Notes: generated by a model from the sequence alone, not told the origin. Counted from the stretch's first letter, positions 8,683-15,841 are shown. The stretch is DNA of 37,073 nt from Alkalihalobacillus sp. BA299 (GCF_017745675.1 NZ_JAFLJM010000030.1:1-37073); one strand, 5' to 3'. Numbers and translations are program-made.

Positions 8683-9222
8683 ATGAAAGCTACTGGAATT
8701 GTTCGTCGCATTGATGATCTAGGTCGTGTTGTCATTCCCAAGGAAATTCGGCGTACGTTACGAATTCGTGAAGGGGACCCGTTAGAAATCTTTGTAGATC
8801 GAGACGGTGAGGTCATATTAAAGAAGTATTCACCTATTTCAGAGTTAGGTGATTTTGCAAAAGAGTATGCTGAAGCTTTATATGACAGTTTAAGTCATAC
8901 TGTCCTTATTGCAGACCGTGATACATATATTGCTGTATCCGGAGGTTCCAAGAAAGAATACTACAGTAAAAGTATCGGTGAAATTGTTGAGGCGACAATG
9001 GATGAAAGAAAATCAAGGATAGAAGCTTCAGCAGGTGAGTTTAACATTGTGGGTGACCATAAGGAAGATGTGAAAGGTTTAGTCGTTGCACCGATTATCG
9101 CTAACGGTGATCCGATTGGCGCAGTGGTCATGTTTAATAAAGAAGAGACGTTTTCAGGTGAGGTTGAGCAAAAGTTAGCAGAGACGGCCGCAGGCTTTTT
9201 AGCTAGACAAATGGAACAATAA
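8683..9222 (+). CDS. spoVT: Stage V sporulation regulator SpoVT (AbrB-type)
   Basis: SpoVT is a late forespore transcription factor that tunes sigma-G genes and affects coat and germination. The first 50 residues form an AbrB-like swapped-hairpin DNA-binding domain (starting MKATGIVRRIDDLGRVVIPK), and residues about 55-179 form a GAF-like domain ending GFLARQMEQ. Length is 179 (178 in B. subtilis). ATG 8683 is preferred: it matches the family's N-terminus and has AAGTGAGG upstream. The upstream GTG at 8668 overlaps that ribosome binding site. It has its own sigma-G-like promoter and a terminator at 9282. Confidence 0.97.
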   Translation: MKATGIVRRIDDLGRVVIPKEIRRTLRIREGDPLEIFVDRDGEVILKKYSPISELGDFAKEYAEALYDSLSHTVLIADRDTYIAVSGGSKKEYYSKSIGEIVEATMDERKSRIEASAGEFNIVGDHKEDVKGLVVAPIIANGDPIGAVVMFNKEETFSGEVEQKLAETAAGFLARQMEQ

Positions 9223-9281
9223 TACAGTCTGTAACCATAATTGATTTCACATTTGTTTAACCATTTAATATCATAAAGCAG

Positions 9282-9310
9282 GAAGGGGGCAAAACGTTCC
9301 CCTTCTTTTT
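9282..9310 (+). terminator. Rho-independent terminator after spoVT
   Basis: GAAGGGG (9282-9288) pairs with CCCCTTC (9299-9305), followed by TTTTTATTTT. Confidence 0.85.
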
Positions 9311-9342
9311 ATTTTAGTTTAAAAAATTATAAATTTCGAGGA

Positions 9343-9492
9343 TGTCTAGCTGCAGCGCCCAGCGACTAGTGAGACTTCCCTCACCGCCGTACGATAAGTC
9401 AACATCGGCTCGCTAGCGCTACTCCGTGTTTCCTTTATCTCCTGCGGTTCAGTCCAGTCCGTACGTCGCTATACGGGCACTTCCGCTTTTCT
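9343..9492 (+). repeat. Structured intergenic repeat, copy related to the 1-419 array
   Basis: This 150-bp copy runs from TGTCTAGCTGCA to CTTCCGCTTTTCTT and is closest to the third copy of the left-hand array. Its inner stem AGCGAC/GTCGCT (9361-9366/9465-9470) is fully paired although its bases differ from the ACCGAC/GTCGGT of that copy. The outer stem GCGCCC/GGGCAC (9355-9360/9475-9480) has one mismatch. It lies in the spoVT-yabM gap, directly joined to another member. Confidence 0.8.
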
Positions 9493-9620
9493 TGTCTAGC
9501 TGCAGGTGTCATCGGCTCGAGGTCGCTTCGGTCCATCAAACGTGTCCCAAAATCAAGGACACTAATTGTTGGCCCTCCAGCGCTTGTCGCCGATAAGCAG
9601 ACACCTTCCGCTTTTCTTAT
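9493..9620 (+). repeat. Structured intergenic repeat, divergent member with exchanged stems
   Basis: It has the same ends as its neighbour (TGTCTAGCTGCA and CTTCCGCTTTTCTT) but a different 128-bp body. The outer stem is GGTGTC/GACACC (9505-9510/9600-9605) and the inner one ATCGGC/GCCGAT (9511-9516/9589-9594), with a five-base bulge on the 3' side as in the other copies. A third hairpin GTGTCC/GGACAC lies in the middle (about 9542-9562). All base changes keep pairing. Confidence 0.75.
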
Positions 9621-9647
9621 GTAAAAAAAGGGAAGTGGAAGGTATTA

Positions 9648-9656
9648 TGATATAAT
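9648..9656 (+). promoter_or_regulatory. Extended -10 promoter of the yabM group
   Basis: TGATATAAT (9648-9656) is a perfect TG-n-TATAAT extended -10 element. I see no good -35 box at 17-18 bases, which extended -10 promoters can do without. It lies about 110 bases ahead of yabM, just after the repeats. Confidence 0.5.
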
Positions 9657-9767
9657 AGCGATTAGTTTTACTTGTTTAACTAGCGTTTCTACTTGAGATG
9701 ACGATAAGATAAATAGTAAATTACTATTTGAGTGAAGTTTCACCTAATGAGGAAGGAGAATGACTGG

Positions 9768-11366
9768 GTGTCTCAGAAAAGTGACCCAACGAAAAAAATT
9801 TGGCAAGGGGCACTCGTATTAACGGTTGCTGCATTATTGACAAAAGTATTAAGCGCAGTTTACCGAATCCCTTATCAAAATATTGCAGGTGATGTCGGTT
9901 TTTATGTGTATCAACAAGTATATCCTTTTTACGCCATTGCCTTTACGTTATCGATCTATGGGTTTCCTGTCATTATTTCTAAGGAGCTGTCTAATCGCTT
10001 TCAGCAAAAAAAGGATAAAGAGTTTTTATCAACTTATTTGTTTACTCTGACATTATTATCGATATCGGGAGGGTTAATCCTATTTGTTTTAGCTAATCCG
10101 CTTGCCGAGTGGATGGGTGACCCATTACTTTCAGCACCGTTACAGATTACAGCATTTACTTATTTTGCTGTTTCTATACTCTCAGTACTTCGGGGGTACT
10201 TTCAAGGGCAGAATCGGATGACACCAACGGCGGTTTCACAGCTGATAGATCAAAGTATCCGTGTCGTTTTAATTCTTGTCTTGGCTTACGTTATGATGAC
10301 TTTAGGCTACGGACCATATGGTGCTGGTTTAGGTGCTGTGACGGGTTCAGTAGTAGGTGCATTAGCAGGGGCTAGTTGTTTACTCATTTATTTCCGATAT
10401 CATAAAAGAGAAAAAGGAATATTGTTTCAACTAAGGAAAGTAAATAAAGAATATATCTTTTCATTTATAAAAGATAGTCTCTTGTTTTCAATGACGATTT
10501 TAGTCCTAGTGTTCATTCAATTAATTGACAGTTTATCTGTTCTTCGTCTTTTACTTGGAAATGGAGTTCAGACCGAAGCTGCCAAAATAGCAAAAGGCAT
10601 TTATGACCGGGGACAGCCGCTCATTCAATTAGGAACGATTGTTGCTACAGCTTTTGCATTGACGGTTGTACCAATGATATCAAGAGCAAAGTCGTTAGGA
10701 GATCCAAAAGAGGCGAAACGTAAAACGGAACTTACCATTCGTTTAACGGTTGCGTTCGGTATATTAGCATCGGTTGGACTTGCTATCATCATTGAGCCGA
10801 CGAATCATCTGCTATTTACAAACCGTGAAGGGTCGAATGTATTGCTCGTCCTTGCCTTTTCGATTGTTTTTGGAGCACTTGTTATAACAACAGCTGCAGT
10901 ACTTCAAGGATATGACAAAGGCCATTATGCTGCGCGGCATATTTTGATTGGATTAGTCGCAAAAGGGGCTTGTAATCTATGGCTCATTCCTATATGGGGG
11001 ACACTTGGAGCCGCACTTGCAACGACGATGAGTTTAGCTATGATTGCAATCTTAAACATCTTTTCGATTCATCAAATCGGTGGTACAGCTCGCGTGAAAA
11101 AAAAGCAATTTATAGGATTGGTCTTCACTGTTATAGGTATGGGTTTAGTTACGTTCTTATGGAAAACGCTGCTAGAGTTTTGCATGTTTTCTGTTGAACT
11201 ACCACGAGTTACAGCTGGACTGATTGCATTATCAAGTGCTGTAGTTGGAGGTGTAACAGCTCTATTTTTAATGATTAAGTTTCGTGTGTTTTCAGAAAAA
11301 GAAGTATCTGTTATACCAGTATTTGCTAAACTATACAGTGTAATAAATGGCCGAAGGAGAGATTAG
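9768..11366 (+). CDS. yabM: Polysaccharide biosynthesis / MATE-type flippase family membrane protein YabM
   Basis: This is a member of the MurJ/SpoVB-like lipid flippase superfamily with about 14 hydrophobic segments over 532 residues, the same length as B. subtilis YabM. The SpoVB-type N-terminus (ALVLTVAALLTKVLSAVYRIP) is clear. Family members move lipid-linked sugars or peptidoglycan precursors across the membrane, but the substrate of YabM is not established. Start GTG 9768 has AAGGAG nine bases upstream. The frame is open to 9732, but that start has no such site. The stop is followed after one base by yabN, so the two are coupled. Confidence 0.9.
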   Translation: MSQKSDPTKKIWQGALVLTVAALLTKVLSAVYRIPYQNIAGDVGFYVYQQVYPFYAIAFTLSIYGFPVIISKELSNRFQQKKDKEFLSTYLFTLTLLSISGGLILFVLANPLAEWMGDPLLSAPLQITAFTYFAVSILSVLRGYFQGQNRMTPTAVSQLIDQSIRVVLILVLAYVMMTLGYGPYGAGLGAVTGSVVGALAGASCLLIYFRYHKREKGILFQLRKVNKEYIFSFIKDSLLFSMTILVLVFIQLIDSLSVLRLLLGNGVQTEAAKIAKGIYDRGQPLIQLGTIVATAFALTVVPMISRAKSLGDPKEAKRKTELTIRLTVAFGILASVGLAIIIEPTNHLLFTNREGSNVLLVLAFSIVFGALVITTAAVLQGYDKGHYAARHILIGLVAKGACNLWLIPIWGTLGAALATTMSLAMIAILNIFSIHQIGGTARVKKKQFIGLVFTVIGMGLVTFLWKTLLEFCMFSVELPRVTAGLIALSSAVVGGVTALFLMIKFRVFSEKEVSVIPVFAKLYSVINGRRRD

Positions 11367-11367
11367 A

Positions 11368-12831
11368 GTGAAAAAAGTAACAGTCGTAGGATTAGGGGCC
11401 GGTGAGCTGGCGCAGTTATCGATTGGTACCTATCAAGTTTTAAAAAAAGCAAGTCCGTTATTTATCCGAACAGAAAAACATCCTGTTGTTGAAGAATTGA
11501 AAAAAGAAGGCATGACCTATCAATCATTTGATGCCGAGTATGAAAAACATGAACGTTTTGAAGAGGTGTACCGTTCCATCGTTAATATTCTGTTAGCTGA
11601 ATTAGATTCCCAACAAGAAATTACATATGCTGTTCCAGGACATCCGTTAGTTGCTGAAGAAACGGTTCAACTTTTACTTAAGGAAGGCAAAGCGCGGAAT
11701 ATTCAAATCGACATTCAGGGTGGACAAAGTTTTTTAGATCCGATGTTCAATGCATTAAAAATTGACCCTATTGACGGGTGTCAAATAGTTGATGGTACAC
11801 AGTTAAAGCGTCAACAACTGCAAATTAGGCAGCATATGATTATCTGTCAGGTGTATGATGCCTTTATAGCGTCAGAGGTCAAACTGACGCTAATGGATTT
11901 GCTTCCAGATGATTATGAAGTGAAGGTAGCTACTGCTGTTGGAACTACAATGGAAAGTATTATTACATGTCCTCTTTATGAACTCGACCGTGTGACGGAA
12001 TTAAATAATCTCACTGCGGTTTATGTTCCACCAGTAGTCAAAGATCAACTTTTATATAGAGACTTTCAGAAGTTAAGAGAAGTGATTGCGACATTAAGAG
12101 GGCCAGAAGGATGCCCGTGGGACCAGGAACAAACACATCAATCATTGAAGCCTTTTTTATTAGAGGAGGCTTATGAAGTATTAGAGGCTATTGATGAACA
12201 AGATGATGATCATTTAGTCGAGGAGCTTGGTGATGTTTTGCTTCAAGTCATGTTACATGCTCAAATTGGGGAAGATGATGGCTGGTTTACGATTGATGAT
12301 GTCATATATTCAGTTACTGAAAAAATGATACGAAGGCACCCTCATGTGTTTTCTAACCAAACCGCAAAAAATTCAGCAGAGGTTATAGTCAATTGGGAAG
12401 AAATTAAGAAAAAAGAAAAAAATGGCAAAGAAACAGAATCTGTACTCGACGGTATCCCTAAAAGTATGCCAGCTTTGATGAAAGCATTTGAAATTCAAAA
12501 GAAGGCGGCTAAAGTAGGATTTGACTGGGATGATGCTGCGCCAATGTGGATGAAGCTTCAAGAAGAAATCAGTGAGTTTTTCTCTGAACTAAAAATCAAA
12601 AATGAAGAAAAAATGAAAAAAGAATTTGGGGATATTCTTTTCGTTTTCATCAATTTAGCTCGTTATTATAAAATCAACCCAGAAGAAGCACTACATATGA
12701 CGAATCAAAAGTTTTCTAGTCGCTTTCAAGCGATTGAAGAGGAATTAGCAAAACAAGGTTTAACATTTGCAGAGGTCACACTAGAGCAGATGGATGAAAT
12801 TTGGGAAAAAAGTAAAGAAAAGTATCAATAA
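11368..12831 (+). CDS. yabN: YabN: tetrapyrrole-methylase-like domain fused to MazG NTP pyrophosphohydrolase
   Basis: The N-terminal part (about 1-220, with VTVVGLGAGELAQLSIGTY) belongs to the SAM-dependent tetrapyrrole methylase superfamily. The rest is a MazG-type all-alpha hydrolase, with LRGPEGCPWDQEQTH, EEAYEVLEA and EELGDVLLQ (the metal-binding ExxE...ExxD motif), followed by a second MazG repeat. MazG proteins remove unwanted or damaged NTPs. The role of the methylase-like part is not known. Start GTG 11368 follows GAAGGAGAG and gives 487 residues (489 in B. subtilis). Earlier codons from 11347 would run through the ribosome binding site. Confidence 0.94.
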   Translation: MKKVTVVGLGAGELAQLSIGTYQVLKKASPLFIRTEKHPVVEELKKEGMTYQSFDAEYEKHERFEEVYRSIVNILLAELDSQQEITYAVPGHPLVAEETVQLLLKEGKARNIQIDIQGGQSFLDPMFNALKIDPIDGCQIVDGTQLKRQQLQIRQHMIICQVYDAFIASEVKLTLMDLLPDDYEVKVATAVGTTMESIITCPLYELDRVTELNNLTAVYVPPVVKDQLLYRDFQKLREVIATLRGPEGCPWDQEQTHQSLKPFLLEEAYEVLEAIDEQDDDHLVEELGDVLLQVMLHAQIGEDDGWFTIDDVIYSVTEKMIRRHPHVFSNQTAKNSAEVIVNWEEIKKKEKNGKETESVLDGIPKSMPALMKAFEIQKKAAKVGFDWDDAAPMWMKLQEEISEFFSELKIKNEEKMKKEFGDILFVFINLARYYKINPEEALHMTNQKFSSRFQAIEEELAKQGLTFAEVTLEQMDEIWEKSKEKYQ

Positions 12832-12846
12832 AAGGAGGAATTTTAG

Positions 12847-13113
12847 GTGAGGTTGGATAAGTTTTTAAAAGTGTCAAGATTGATTAAACGACGCACGTTA
12901 GCTAAAGAGGTATGTGATCAAGGTCGTATTACAATCAATGGACAAGTTGCTAAAGCAGGTACAAATGTAAGTGTTGGTGATGAATTAGTGATCCGATTTG
13001 GGCAAAAGTTTGTTACAGTCAAGGTAGAGGCTATAAAAGATACCACGAGAAAAGAAGAAGCCAGTTCAATGTTTACTGTCATTAAAGAACAATCGGTTGA
13101 AGCAGCTGAGTAG
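12847..13113 (+). CDS. rqcP: RqcP (YabO), S4-domain ribosome quality control factor
   Basis: This is an 88-residue protein whose first 60 residues form an S4 RNA-binding domain (MRLDKFLKVSRLIKRRTLAK...), with a short C-terminal tail. RqcP binds obstructed 50S subunits and works with RqcH in adding alanine tails to stalled peptides, which marks them for decay. Start is GTG 12847 with AAAGGAGG nine bases upstream, and the gene follows yabN by 15 bases. It is a paralogue-like relative of Hsp15, but the genomic place is that of yabO. Confidence 0.93.
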   Translation: MRLDKFLKVSRLIKRRTLAKEVCDQGRITINGQVAKAGTNVSVGDELVIRFGQKFVTVKVEAIKDTTRKEEASSMFTVIKEQSVEAAE

Positions 13114-13130
13114 GAAATACAAACAGCTTG

Positions 13131-13159
13131 TTCTATTCCTTCTCTTGAAATCATAAATT
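13131..13159 (+). promoter_or_regulatory. Possible sigma-E promoter of yabP-yabQ
   Basis: TTCTATT (13131-13137), 14 bases, CATAAATT (13152-13159) partly fits the mother-cell sigma-E consensus (ATATT / CATACAAT). yabP and yabQ are sigma-E genes in B. subtilis, which is the main support. The -35 match is weak. Confidence 0.4.
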
Positions 13160-13191
13160 TGTAATAAATGAGGTCTTGAGGAGGAAGAAGT

Positions 13192-13503
13192 ATGGAACAT
13201 AATTATGAGTTTGGTACACCGATGGGACATGCGAGAAAAACAAAAGAACATGATATTACATTGCGTGGTCGAAAGAAGCTTGATATTACTGGGGTAAGAC
13301 AAGTTGAAAGTTTTGATAATGAGGAGTTTCTACTTGAAACTGAAATGGGTTTCCTTTCAATCCGTGGTCAAAATCTGCATATGAAAAACTTAAATGTTGA
13401 GCAAGGGTTAGTATCGATTGAAGGGAAAATATATGACCTTGTATATCTTGATGAAAATCAAGGTGGAAAATCTAAAGGATTATTTGGGAAGTTATTCAAG
13501 TGA
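13192..13503 (+). CDS. yabP: Sporulation protein YabP
   Basis: YabP is a small mother-cell protein (103 residues here, 100 in B. subtilis) needed for normal spore formation. Its biochemical role is unknown. The sequence is the YabP family core of alternating hydrophobic strands (HDITLRGRKKLDITGVRQVE...GFLSIRGQNLHMKNLN). There is no signal peptide. ATG 13192 follows GAGGAGGAAG. The last bases overlap yabQ by four, a typical coupled pair. Confidence 0.92.
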   Translation: MEHNYEFGTPMGHARKTKEHDITLRGRKKLDITGVRQVESFDNEEFLLETEMGFLSIRGQNLHMKNLNVEQGLVSIEGKIYDLVYLDENQGGKSKGLFGKLFK

Positions 13504-14102
13504 GTTTAACCGTTCAATTCTATACGATGATATCAATGGTTGCTGCAGGCACTTGGCTTGGGGCTTCTATTGATACCTATAAGAGATTTGCAAGGGAGCC
13601 CCGTCCATCGTTGTCATGGGTAACTGTGTTAAACGACTTTTTATTTTGGTTAATTCAAGGTCTGCTCATTTTCTATATTCTCCTCAAAGTTAATGAAGGT
13701 GAAATGAGATTTTACGTTTTTCTTGCGCTTTTGTGCGGATATGCAGCATATCAAGCCTTATTCCAGCGTCCATATTTGCAAATTTTAGAGACGAGCATCC
13801 GTATTTCTATTGCCATTTTTCGTTTTATTCGTACCCTTATCATTATGATCCTTATTAATCCTATTAAATGGCTATTGAAACTCTTATACTCCTTGGTTAT
13901 GATGGTAATATCACTAATATTATCCATATTATCATTTTTATTTAAGTTATTTATAAGACCTATTCGTTGGCTTGGTAAAGTATTATACAAGCTATCTAGA
14001 ATGGACCGCCTTGTGAAGCGTATAAAAAAGAATAAATGGGTGAAAAAAGCGGTTGCCTTTTGGAAGTTTATACGTACCCGTGGCAACAAGGGGGATGATT
14101 AA
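13500..14102 (+). CDS. yabQ: Spore cortex biosynthesis membrane protein YabQ
   Basis: YabQ is an integral membrane protein required for the spore cortex and is targeted to the forespore membrane in B. subtilis. The 200 residues show several hydrophobic stretches (about 1-20, 40-65, 70-85, and a long one about 95-155) and a strongly basic C-terminal end (KRIKKNKWVKKAVAFWKF). GTG 13500 overlaps the yabP stop by four bases, and the stop overlaps the divIC start by one base, so all three are coupled. Confidence 0.92.
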   Translation: MSLTVQFYTMISMVAAGTWLGASIDTYKRFAREPRPSLSWVTVLNDFLFWLIQGLLIFYILLKVNEGEMRFYVFLALLCGYAAYQALFQRPYLQILETSIRISIAIFRFIRTLIIMILINPIKWLLKLLYSLVMMVISLILSILSFLFKLFIRPIRWLGKVLYKLSRMDRLVKRIKKNKWVKKAVAFWKFIRTRGNKGDD

Positions 14103-14482
14103 TGATTTCGGAACGAAAACGAAAAGTTAGGGAATTAGATGCTACCTTTAATCGAGCACAAGAACAAGTTTCTGGAGATCTCCTACGAAAAAGAAGAGGC
14201 TTATTTCGTCGTTTAACGGCATTTGCTGTTATTATAGCGATCCTCAGTGTTATTGCATTTATGACGATTCATGCACAAGCTCAATTACTAGAAGAAAAAA
14301 GTGAAGAAAAGCAGGCCCTTCAAACAAAGTTGGAAGCACTAAAACTCGAACAAGCACATCTTGAGCAGGAAATTGAAAACTACAATGATTTGGAATATAT
14401 AGCAGAAGTTGCTAGAAGGGATTATTTTTTATCAAAGGATAGGGAAATTCTGTTTAAATTACCTAAATTATCAACGGATTGA
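14102..14482 (+). CDS. divIC: Cell division protein DivIC (FtsB-like)
   Basis: DivIC is a bitopic septum protein that works with FtsL and DivIB in the divisome. The layout is typical: a basic cytosolic N-terminus (1-38), one membrane span (about 39-59), an extracytoplasmic coiled coil with heptads (about 62-100), and the conserved ending IAEVARRDYFLSKDREILFKLP. The length is 126 (125 in B. subtilis). It shares one base with yabQ. A perfect sigma-A promoter for the next gene overlaps its stop codon. Confidence 0.95.
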   Translation: MISERKRKVRELDATFNRAQEQVSGDLLRKRRGLFRRLTAFAVIIAILSVIAFMTIHAQAQLLEEKSEEKQALQTKLEALKLEQAHLEQEIENYNDLEYIAEVARRDYFLSKDREILFKLPKLSTD

Positions 14483-14508
14483 CACTCTTTTTCCACATCA
14501 AGTATAAT
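14479..14508 (+). promoter_or_regulatory. Consensus sigma-A promoter of yabR, overlapping the divIC stop
   Basis: TTGACA (14479-14484), an 18-base spacer and TATAAT (14503-14508) are both perfect hexamers. The TGA of divIC (14480-14482) is inside the -35 box. A second TATAAT begins at 14510. The predicted start near 14515 puts a 100-nt leader ahead of yabR. Confidence 0.8.
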
Positions 14509-14522
14509 TTATAATATAAGTG

Positions 14523-14561
14523 CGTTCAAAAAGGGGACATAGAGCTCTTACCTTTTTGAGC
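14523..14561 (+). promoter_or_regulatory. Hairpin at the 5' end of the yabR leader
   Basis: GTTCAAAAAGG (14524-14534) pairs with CCTTTTTGAGC (14551-14561) with one wobble pair around a 16-base loop. No U-run follows directly, so it is more likely a leader structure (stability or control) than a terminator of divIC. The GTTCAAAAAG arm is the same as the end of the repeat at 20209. Confidence 0.5.
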
Positions 14562-14615
14562 GATCTCTATAGACAATTAATTTATCTGTTTTTTTAAGGA
14601 GGAGCAATTTTTAAC

Positions 14616-15083
14616 ATGTCAATCGAAGTAGGCAGCAAGTTGCAAGGTAAGGTAACGGGTATTACCCATTTTGGGGCATTTGTGGAGCTGCCAGGAGGTA
14701 CTACTGGTCTGGTTCATATTAGTGAGGTCGCTGATAACTATGTTAAAGACATTAAAGATGTTTTAAAAGTAGGCGACGAAGTTCTAGTCAAGGTTGTTAA
14801 TGTTGAGCAAGACGGAAAGATTGGACTTTCAATCCGAAAAGCTCAAGAACGCCCAAAAGAGGAGATGACCAATCGTGCTCCTCGTCCATCCCGGCCACCG
14901 CGCCCAGCACGTTCTGGAGGAAGTTATGGCAAAGGCGGAAGTGGTGGTGCGCGTAACCAGCGCCCAACGATGTCCTTTGAAGATAAGATGAATCGATTTT
15001 TGAAAGACAGTGAAGAACGTCTCTCCACGCTTAAACGCCAAACAGAATCGAAGCGAGGTGGTCGAGGCGCTAGACGTGGGTAA
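14616..15083 (+). CDS. yabR: S1-domain RNA-binding protein YabR
   Basis: Residues about 1-75 form an S1 RNA-binding domain (GSKLQGKVTGITHFGAFVEL...GLVHISEVADNYVKD...VLVKVVNVEQDGKIGLSIRKA). The rest is a flexible linker rich in P, R and G, a short helical piece (MSFEDKMNRFLKDSEERL) and an RG-rich end. At 155 residues it is longer than the 128 of B. subtilis YabR, and the extra length is in the basic linker. Such proteins bind ribosomes or mRNA, but the exact task of YabR is not known. ATG 14616 follows AAGGAGGAG. It is expressed from its own strong promoter and ended by the hairpin at 15116. Confidence 0.93.
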   Translation: MSIEVGSKLQGKVTGITHFGAFVELPGGTTGLVHISEVADNYVKDIKDVLKVGDEVLVKVVNVEQDGKIGLSIRKAQERPKEEMTNRAPRPSRPPRPARSGGSYGKGGSGGARNQRPTMSFEDKMNRFLKDSEERLSTLKRQTESKRGGRGARRG

Positions 15084-15115
15084 GTCTTGCTGCCACTTTT
15101 TAATAAAGGAATGTG

Positions 15116-15146
15116 TAAGGCAAGCGTTTTAGCGCTTGCCTTTACA
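15116..15146 (+). terminator. Terminator after yabR
   Basis: AAGGCAAGCG (15117-15126) pairs perfectly with CGCTTGCCTT (15133-15142), followed by TACATTT. The tail is only moderately T-rich, but stem and position are good. Confidence 0.75.
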
Positions 15147-15154
15147 TTTGGATT

Positions 15155-15355
15155 TAATATAAGGCTCTTTTCCTATAGATTGTTGCTTTTTGCTTTTGGA
15201 CCGTAAGCCAAGCGACTGCTTGGCTCTTCACGCATAGCGTGAAGGTTTTGAAAATGAAATAGCCGTTCAGACAAATGAATTTGTCTTGAAAAGGCTATTT
15301 CATTTTAAAAAAACGGTCCAAAAGCAACAAAGTTTACGAAAACAGCCTAATATAA
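15155..15355. mobile_element. 185-bp MITE with terminal inverted repeats and 8-bp target duplication
   Basis: The element (15163-15347) begins GGCTCTTTTC and ends GAAAACAGCC. The inverted ends extend about 35-42 bases (15163-15204 and 15313-15347, up to GGACCGT/ACGGTCC). It is flanked by the direct repeat TAATATAA (15155-15162 and 15348-15355). Inside are three hairpins in a row: AGCCAAGC/GCTTGGCT (15206-15213/15218-15225), CTTCACGC/GCGTGAAG (15226-15233/15237-15244), and a perfect 14-bp stem (15251-15264/15293-15306) with a further hairpin on AGACAAA/TTTGTCT. There is no coding capacity. GGCTCTTT-like ends plus an 8-bp duplication suggest an ISL3-type parent, which is an inference. Confidence 0.85.
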
Positions 15356-15364
15356 AAAATAGGG

Positions 15365-15394
15365 TTGACTATCATTAGTGGATTATCATATAAT
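15365..15394 (+). promoter_or_regulatory. Sigma-A promoter of the tRNA-Met gene
   Basis: TTGACT (15365-15370), 18 bases, TATAAT (15389-15394). The MITE's right-hand target duplication ends only nine bases upstream of the -35 box. Confidence 0.75.
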
Positions 15395-15423
15395 AAATTT
15401 TGTCGCTGATAATAGTATCCTAT

Positions 15424-15500
15424 GGCGGTGTAGCTCAGCTGGCTAGAGCGTACGGTTCATACCCGTGAGGTCGTGGGTTCGACTCCCTCCGCCGCTACCA
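15424..15500 (+). tRNA. tRNA-Met (anticodon CAU, elongator type)
   Basis: It folds as a standard cloverleaf: acceptor GGCGGTG/CGCCGCT with a G1-U72 wobble, D arm GCTC/GAGC, anticodon stem TACGG/CCGTG around TTCATAC, T loop TTCGACT, encoded A-CCA. The G1-U72 end and general sequence match the tRNA-Met found between yabR and spoIIE in B. subtilis. The second position of the T stem is a T50/T64 mismatch (GTGGG/CCCTC). B. subtilis has a tRNA-Glu next to it, but none is visible here. Confidence 0.95.
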
Positions 15501-15515
15501 TACATATTAAAATGC

Positions 15516-15547
15516 AAACTGTATCCATATTCGGATGCAGTTTTTTT
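15516..15547 (+). terminator. Terminator after tRNA-Met
   Basis: AAACTGTATCC (15516-15526) pairs with GGATGCAGTTT (15533-15543) with one wobble, followed by seven T in a row from 15541. Confidence 0.85.
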
Positions 15548-15629
15548 ATTGAATAGGAAATTTAAAAAAGTGTTTAATCAGTGGATAAGTGTGTTGTAGA
15601 AATGGGGAAGAATAGCATGGTGAAGGATT

Positions 15630-15720
15630 GGACACAATTTAGACATATTTTGGACAATAAAACTTGGAATATGGACAATATATTTCAAATCTGGATCATA
15701 AAACTAAGAATTTGGACTAC
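15630..15720. repeat. Imperfect tandem array with ~21-bp period upstream of spoIIE
   Basis: GGAC/GGAT cores start at 15630, 15652, 15673, 15693 and 15714, i.e. spacings of 22, 21, 20 and 21 bases. Each is followed by an A-rich AATAAAA-like stretch. Units at about 15650-15678 and 15691-15718 are most alike (TTTGGACAATAAAACT versus TCTGGATCATAAAACT). It lies between the tRNA terminator and the spoIIE control region. 15548-15629 shows nothing else that I can support. Confidence 0.6.
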
Positions 15721-15841
15721 TTTTCTTTCGTCATAAGTACCATGGATAAGTCACTATTTTTACATATTTTGCTAAGTTTGCTGTCAATCCTTTCTCAGTT
15801 ATAGATAAGCATGGAAATCGAACGATCATTTACACGAAAGG

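Noticed and set aside
14523..14561. Hairpin as terminator of divIC
   Set aside because: No U-run, and it lies just downstream of a perfect promoter whose transcript would be stopped at once.
15501..15629. A second tRNA gene (Glu) after tRNA-Met as in B. subtilis
   Set aside because: No cloverleaf or T-loop GTTCRA pattern is present; the tRNA-Met terminator follows at 15516.
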